Shown here: in pieces, positions 7,512 through 10,576 of the stretch
Layout of the letters: each line of letters opens with the position of its first letter
Position numbering within the stretch: position 1 is the first letter of the stretch
From: an uncultured Clostridium sp.
Lineage (GTDB): Bacteria; Bacillota; Clostridia; TANB77; CAG-508
Reading direction: 5' to 3'
Length of the DNA stretch: 10,576 nucleotides
Assembly: GCA_905203195.1 (NCBI GenBank)
Contig: CAJKVD010000011.1
Location: 1 to 10,576 of the forward strand
Program-made: the position numbers and the translations under genes
Notes under the pieces: model-generated
The model's input: the letters and a program-made list of their open reading frames with translations, nothing else
Told to the model about the DNA's origin: nothing
Database searches by the model: none

Positions 7512-9611
7512 TTATAATTCTTTCATTGTTAGGTTTATTCTGTCTTGGTCATCTATTTCTATGACTTTTACTGTGACTTTTTGTCCAACATGTAGTACAT
7601 CTTCTACATTTTTTATTCTTTCATTTGATATTTTTGATATGTGTAATAATCCTTCTTTTCCACCACATCCTAAGTCTACAAATGCTCCAAATGGCATTAT
7701 TCTTGTTACTTGGCCATAATAGATTCCACCAACTTCTACATCTCTTACTATGTCTTCTATCATATCTAATGCATCTACTGCTTTTTCTGGGTCAGATGAA
7801 TATATAAATACTCTTCCGTCTTCTTCTATGTCTATTTTTACTCCTGTTTCTTCTATTATTTTGTTTATTACCTTTCCTCCAGGTCCTATTACATCTTTGA
7901 TTTTTTCAACTTTTATTTGTGTTGATACTATACGTGGTGCATATTTTGATATTTCTTTACGTGGTTCACTTATTACTGGTTTCATTATTTCGTCTAAGAT
8001 GTATTGTCTTGCTATTTTTGTTCTTTCAAATGCTTCTGCTATTATGTCATATGTTAATCCATCTATTTTGATGTCTACTTGGATTGCTGTTATTCCTTTT
8101 TCTGTTCCTCCTACTTTGAAATCCATGTCTCCAAAGAAGTCTTCTAGTCCTTGTATGTCTGTTAACATTACATAATCGTTTTCGTCTTCTGGATTGGTTA
8201 CTAATCCTGTTGAGATTCCTGCTACTGGTCTTTTTATTGGTACTCCTGCTGCCATTAATGATAATGTGCTTCCACATATACTTGCTTGTGATGTTGATCC
8301 ATTTGATGATAGTACTTCTGATACAACTCTTATTGCATATGGAAATTCTTCTTTTGATGGTAGTACTGGTACTAATGCTTTTTCTGCTAATGCTCCATGT
8401 CCTATCTCTCTTCTTCCTGGTCCTCTTGATGGTCTTGCTTCTCCTACGCTATATGCTGGGAAGTTGTATTGGTGCATATATCTTTTTGTTTCTTCGTTGT
8501 CTAATCCGTCTAATGTTTGTTCTTCACTTATCATTCCTAATGTTGTTACTGATAATACTTGAGTTTGTCCTCTTGTGAATAATGCACTTCCATGTACTCG
8601 TGGTAATAAATCTATTTCACATGATAGTGGTCTTATTTCATCTATTTTTCTTCCGTCTACTCTTTTATGCTCATAGAATATCATGTCTCTTACACATTTT
8701 TTCTCTAATTTATATATTGCTTCTCCTATTTGTTGTTTGTTTTCTTCAAATGCTTCTTCTCCATATTTTTCTGCATATGCATTTGATATTTTTTCTGTTA
8801 ATTCTGCTATGTTGTTGTCTCTTGTTTCTTTGTCTTTTTCTTGTACCTTTTCTTTCATTTCTTCTGTGAAGTTTTCTGCTATGTATTCATATAAGTCATG
8901 GTCTACTGCAAATGATTTGTATTCGAATTTTGGCTTTCCTATTTCTTCTTTCATTTTTTCTATGAATTTGCAGATTTTTTTGATTTCTTCATGTCCTTTT
9001 TTGATTGCTTCTAGCATTACTTCATTTGATACTTCGTTTGCTCCTGCTTCTATCATTGCTATTTTTTGTTCTGTTCCTGCTACTGTTAGTGTTAAATCTG
9101 ATACTTTTCTTTGTTCTTCTGTTGGGTTTATTACTATTTCTCCATTTACTAGTCCTACATTTACTGCTGCTGTTGGTCCTCCGAATGGTATGTCTGATAT
9201 TGATAGTGCTGCTGATGCTCCTATCATTGCTGCTACTTCTGGTGAGTTGTCTTGTTCTACTGATAATACTGTTGCTACTACTACTACATCATTTCTGAAG
9301 TCTTTTGGGAATAGTGGTCTTAGTGGTCTGTCTATTGCTCTTGATGTTAGTATTGCTTTGTCTGCTGGTTTTCCTTCTCTTTTTTGGAATGATCCTGGTA
9401 TTTTTCCTACTGCATATAGTTTTTCTTCGTAGTCTACTGATAGTGGGAAGAAGTCTATTCCTTCTCTTGGTTCTTTTGATGCTGTTACATTTACCATTAC
9501 TACTGTTTCTCCATAACGTACTACTACACTTCCGTTTGATAGTTCTGCCATTTTTCCTGTTTCTATTACTAACTTTCTTCCTGCTAGTTCTGTTTCATAA
9601 CTTTTAAACAT
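7512..9611 (-). CDS. pnp: Polynucleotide phosphorylase, 699 aa
   Basis: PNPase degrades RNA from the 3' end by phosphorolysis as a ring-shaped trimer, and can also add tails. All domains are in order: first RNase PH fold (about 1-140), helical domain (about 150-310), second RNase PH fold (about 315-545) with GPGRREIGHG (397-406) and the catalytic GDMDFK (494-499), a KH domain with the GPGG loop (576-579), and a C-terminal S1 domain (about 625-697, GQVTRIMPFGAFVDLG). The length is normal and no key motif is missing. The ATG at 9611 has GAGGAGG 8 bases upstream. It follows rpsO across a hairpin terminator, the widely conserved rpsO-pnp order, so its expression probably depends on read-through. 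I saw no convincing separate promoter in the 133-base gap. Confidence 0.99.
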   Translation of the reverse strand: MFKSYETELAGRKLVIETGKMAELSNGSVVVRYGETVVMVNVTASKEPREGIDFFPLSVDYEEKLYAVGKIPGSFQKREGKPADKAILTSRAIDRPLRPLFPKDFRNDVVVVATVLSVEQDNSPEVAAMIGASAALSISDIPFGGPTAAVNVGLVNGEIVINPTEEQRKVSDLTLTVAGTEQKIAMIEAGANEVSNEVMLEAIKKGHEEIKKICKFIEKMKEEIGKPKFEYKSFAVDHDLYEYIAENFTEEMKEKVQEKDKETRDNNIAELTEKISNAYAEKYGEEAFEENKQQIGEAIYKLEKKCVRDMIFYEHKRVDGRKIDEIRPLSCEIDLLPRVHGSALFTRGQTQVLSVTTLGMISEEQTLDGLDNEETKRYMHQYNFPAYSVGEARPSRGPGRREIGHGALAEKALVPVLPSKEEFPYAIRVVSEVLSSNGSTSQASICGSTLSLMAAGVPIKRPVAGISTGLVTNPEDENDYVMLTDIQGLEDFFGDMDFKVGGTEKGITAIQVDIKIDGLTYDIIAEAFERTKIARQYILDEIMKPVISEPRKEISKYAPRIVSTQIKVEKIKDVIGPGGKVINKIIEETGVKIDIEEDGRVFIYSSDPEKAVDALDMIEDIVRDVEVGGIYYGQVTRIMPFGAFVDLGCGGKEGLLHISKISNERIKNVEDVLHVGQKVTVKVIEIDDQDRINLTMKEL

Positions 9612-9702
9612 TGATTTTTCCTCCTCATAAAAATTTATTTTTTATTTTGTTGGTTCTTGTTTGGTGCAAATATTTATTTTTACTTTTGTTTTTAACTTTA
9701 TT

Positions 9703-9735
9703 AAAAGCCCATGCCAAAATAAAGCACAGGCTTTT
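9703..9735 (-). terminator. Hairpin terminator/attenuator between rpsO and pnp
   Basis: In the transcript, AAAAGCCTGTGC (9735-9724) pairs with GCATGGGCTTTT (9714-9703) across a 9-base loop. This gives a 12-pair stem with two G-U wobbles, ending in UUUU. The stem has A-runs on one side and U-runs on the other, so it could act in both directions. It begins 9 bases past the rpsO stop. In E. coli an intercistronic terminator in this position reduces but does not abolish pnp transcription; a similar role is inferred here. Confidence 0.85.
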
Positions 9736-9744
9736 TATTAAAAA

Positions 9745-10008
9745 TTATTTTCTTAATCCTAATTTTTCTACGATGTCTCTGTATCTTTGTACATCTTTTT
9801 TTGCTAGGTAGTTTAATAAGTTTCTTCTTTTTCCTACCATTTTTAATAGACCACGTCTTGAATGGTTGTCTTTTACATGTACTTTTAAGTGTTCTGTTAA
9901 TTCGTTGATTCTTTCTGTTAAAAGAGCGATTTGTACTTCTGGTGATCCAGTGTCTTTTTCTTCTCTTTTATATGTGTTGATTATTTCTTGTTTTCTTTCC
10001 TTTGTCAT
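9745..10008 (-). CDS. rpsO: Ribosomal protein S15, 87 aa
   Basis: S15 binds the central domain of 16S rRNA early in assembly of the 30S subunit and contacts the 50S subunit. The core motif [17 protein letters not shown] and the highly conserved [22 protein letters not shown] are intact, and the protein ends KLGLRK. The frame can be extended to a GTG at 10017. I prefer the ATG at 10008 because AGAGAGGTG (10023-10015) then lies at proper ribosome-binding distance and includes that GTG. The 87-residue length is also closer to the usual 88-89. It has its own promoter and leader and heads the rpsO-pnp unit. Confidence 0.98.
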   Translation of the reverse strand: MTKERKQEIINTYKREEKDTGSPEVQIALLTERINELTEHLKVHVKDNHSRRGLLKMVGKRRNLLNYLAKKDVQRYRDIVEKLGLRK

Positions 10009-10014
10009 TTTTTG

Positions 10015-10023
10015 CACCTCTCT
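10015..10023 (-). promoter_or_regulatory. Ribosome binding site that decides the rpsO start
   Basis: AGAGAGGTG matches the 16S tail and lies 6 bases before the ATG at 10008. It contains the in-frame GTG that would otherwise be read as the start. Confidence 0.65.
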
Positions 10024-10098
10024 TTCATTTTTTTCCTTTAACTGAGCTTACAGTTTGGTGTGTGCTGGTAGGCTAAGTAAAAGGTCTTGTTTTTTGAC
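10024..10098 (-). promoter_or_regulatory. Structured 5' leader of rpsO, candidate S15 autoregulatory site
   Basis: The roughly 90-base rpsO leader folds locally. A hairpin with stem AACTG/CAGTT (10055-10051 with 10044-10040) has a 6-base loop, and an outer pairing CCTTT/AAAGG (10084-10080 with 10039-10035) encloses it and a CA-rich segment (AGCACACACC). The structure ends 12 bases before the ribosome binding site. In several bacteria S15 represses its own mRNA by binding such leaders. That this leader does so is inference; it does not obviously match a class I can name. Confidence 0.4.
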
Positions 10099-10104
10099 AT
10101 TCCT

Positions 10105-10133
10105 ATTATATTATATTTTTTGGAAAAAATCAA
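10105..10133 (-). promoter_or_regulatory. Sigma-A-type promoter of rpsO
   Basis: TTGATT (10133-10128) and a perfect TATAAT (10110-10105) are 17 bases apart, 97 bases before the rpsO start. It lies in the gap after the lectin-like gene, so rpsO need not depend on transcription of that gene. Confidence 0.7.
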
Positions 10134-10167
10134 TACTTTTTTGGCAATTTACAAAAGTTTGTGTGTT

Positions 10168-10576
10168 CTACTCCTCTACTTGAACTGGGATTCCAGATCT
10201 TAGAGAAACTAGGGGACCAACACTGTGCGTAGTGCTACAGTAGTCGTAGTAGTTCAAGTAAGCGCTGGTACCGCTCACATAGCACACGCGGTAATAGTCG
10301 CTAGACGAAGGAGAAGCCAGCCACCAATAGCCTGTTTTACTACCGTTTTTTCCTGCATACATGCTGTTATATCCTTTATAATCTAATGAATCTGTTCCTG
10401 TGTAATAATCACTATTTGATTTAGTTGATTGAGCTCCATTTAATGTGTATATGTATCCATGGTCACCACCATCATTTTTATATTCTGCTCCTAAAGTATA
10501 ATTTCCTACTTCTGTATGTGGTACATCATTATATGATGCTATATACATCTCTACACTTGGTCCTCCTATTGCATAT
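10168..10576 (-). CDS. C-terminal part of a C-type-lectin-fold protein, putative DGR target
   Basis: The frame is open to the right edge, so only the last 136 residues are visible. It reads YAIGGPSVEMYIASYN near the edge, then a Gly/Asn/Tyr-rich region, then GYWWLASPSS and GPLVSLRSGIPVQVEE at the end. This layout (IGGPSxEM, WWLASP, PLVSL) is that of the FGE-like C-type lectin domains of DUF6273/DUF1566 type, used as the scaffold of many DGR-diversified proteins. Bases 10321-10576 have about 33% GC, while the last 150 bases have 50% and quite different codons. The N-terminal part and cellular location are not visible; related gut clostridial proteins are often surface proteins. rpsO follows in the same direction, and no clear terminator separates them. 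The fold is fairly sure. DGR targeting is strongly suggested but unproven without a template repeat. Confidence 0.8.
   Translation of the reverse strand, partial: YAIGGPSVEMYIASYNDVPHTEVGNYTLGAEYKNDGGDHGYIYTLNGAQSTKSNSDYYTGTDSLDYKGYNSMYAGKNGSKTGYWWLASPSSSDYYRVCYVSGTSAYLNYYDYCSTTHSVGPLVSLRSGIPVQVEE
10171..10320 (-). repeat. Putative DGR variable region
   Basis: This 150-base stretch has 75 G+C bases, far above its flanks. Between 10302 and 10222 there are 27 codons. Five look fixed (GTG, GTG, GGT, GCT, TTG). The other 22 encode only Ser, Asp, Tyr, Arg, Cys, Thr, Asn and His, and 21 of them end in C or T, with one ACG at 10230-10228. That is what adenine-directed mutagenesis of AAC/AAT codons in a template repeat produces, because only the first two bases vary. 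The flanks LASPS and VGPLVSL are conserved-type sequence. Neither template repeat nor reverse transcriptase lies in this window, so this would be a remote target, or the element lies beyond the right edge. Confidence 0.72.

Noticed and set aside
8683..9432. Long plus-strand open frame (249 codons) opposite pnp, and many Leu/Phe-rich plus-strand frames across the window
   Set aside because: They lie antisense to well-identified genes, have no ribosome binding sites, and their Leu/Phe/Ser/Ile-rich composition is what the complement of AT-rich, Lys/Glu/Asn-rich coding sequence produces.
9627..9700. A separate pnp promoter (TTGCAC near 9665)
   Set aside because: The bases 17 away read AATAAA, a poor -10, so it was not called.
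10145..10167. Hairpin just downstream of the variable-region gene, like the cruciform found after some DGR variable regions
   Set aside because: ACAA/TTGT with a 4-base loop is only 4 pairs and AT-rich, well below the strong GC stems known from such elements. It also lacks a U-tract for a terminator.

Overview
The window is AT-rich (GC below about one third by eye) and every gene reads right to left on the minus strand. The low GC, A/T-ending codons, AGGAGG-type ribosome binding sites, a Firmicutes-type S15 protein and the sporulation gene spoIIP point to a spore-forming or recently spore-forming Clostridia lineage (Bacillota). An uncultured gut clostridium would fit, but that is inference. 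No tRNA, rRNA, CRISPR array or insertion sequence was seen, and no gene-free stretch exceeds 300 bases.

In order of transcription: (i) 10576-10168 holds the C-terminal end of a C-type-lectin-like protein. Its last 150 bases jump to 50% GC, against about 33% just upstream. A 27-codon block there has the codon pattern expected of a diversity-generating retroelement (DGR) variable region. This is the most unusual object in the window, and no reverse transcriptase, Avd or template repeat is present. (ii) 10133-7512 holds rpsO and pnp in the classic S15-PNPase order, with a sigma-A-like promoter, a structured leader and an intercistronic hairpin terminator. (iii) 7431-5195 holds queA and tgt, two steps of tRNA queuosine modification. 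(iv) 5180-3771 encodes a membrane-anchored WG-repeat protein of unknown role. (v) 3709-2557 is spoIIP, split by one frameshift. (vi) 2546-364 holds pgi under its own promoter, followed by an acyl-ACP thioesterase. (vii) 357-1 holds the start of pyk (pyruvate kinase) under its own promoter, running off the left edge.

The genes from rpsO to spoIIP have gaps of 14-133 bases and only one internal terminator-like hairpin, so partial read-through along a long operon is plausible. The two glycolytic genes pgi and pyk have nearly identical sequence around their -35 boxes (AGTCTTGAAAAA, then AGTAG), which may mean shared control. The main points for follow-up are the putative DGR variable region, the spoIIP frameshift, the shared pgi/pyk promoter element and the rpsO leader.
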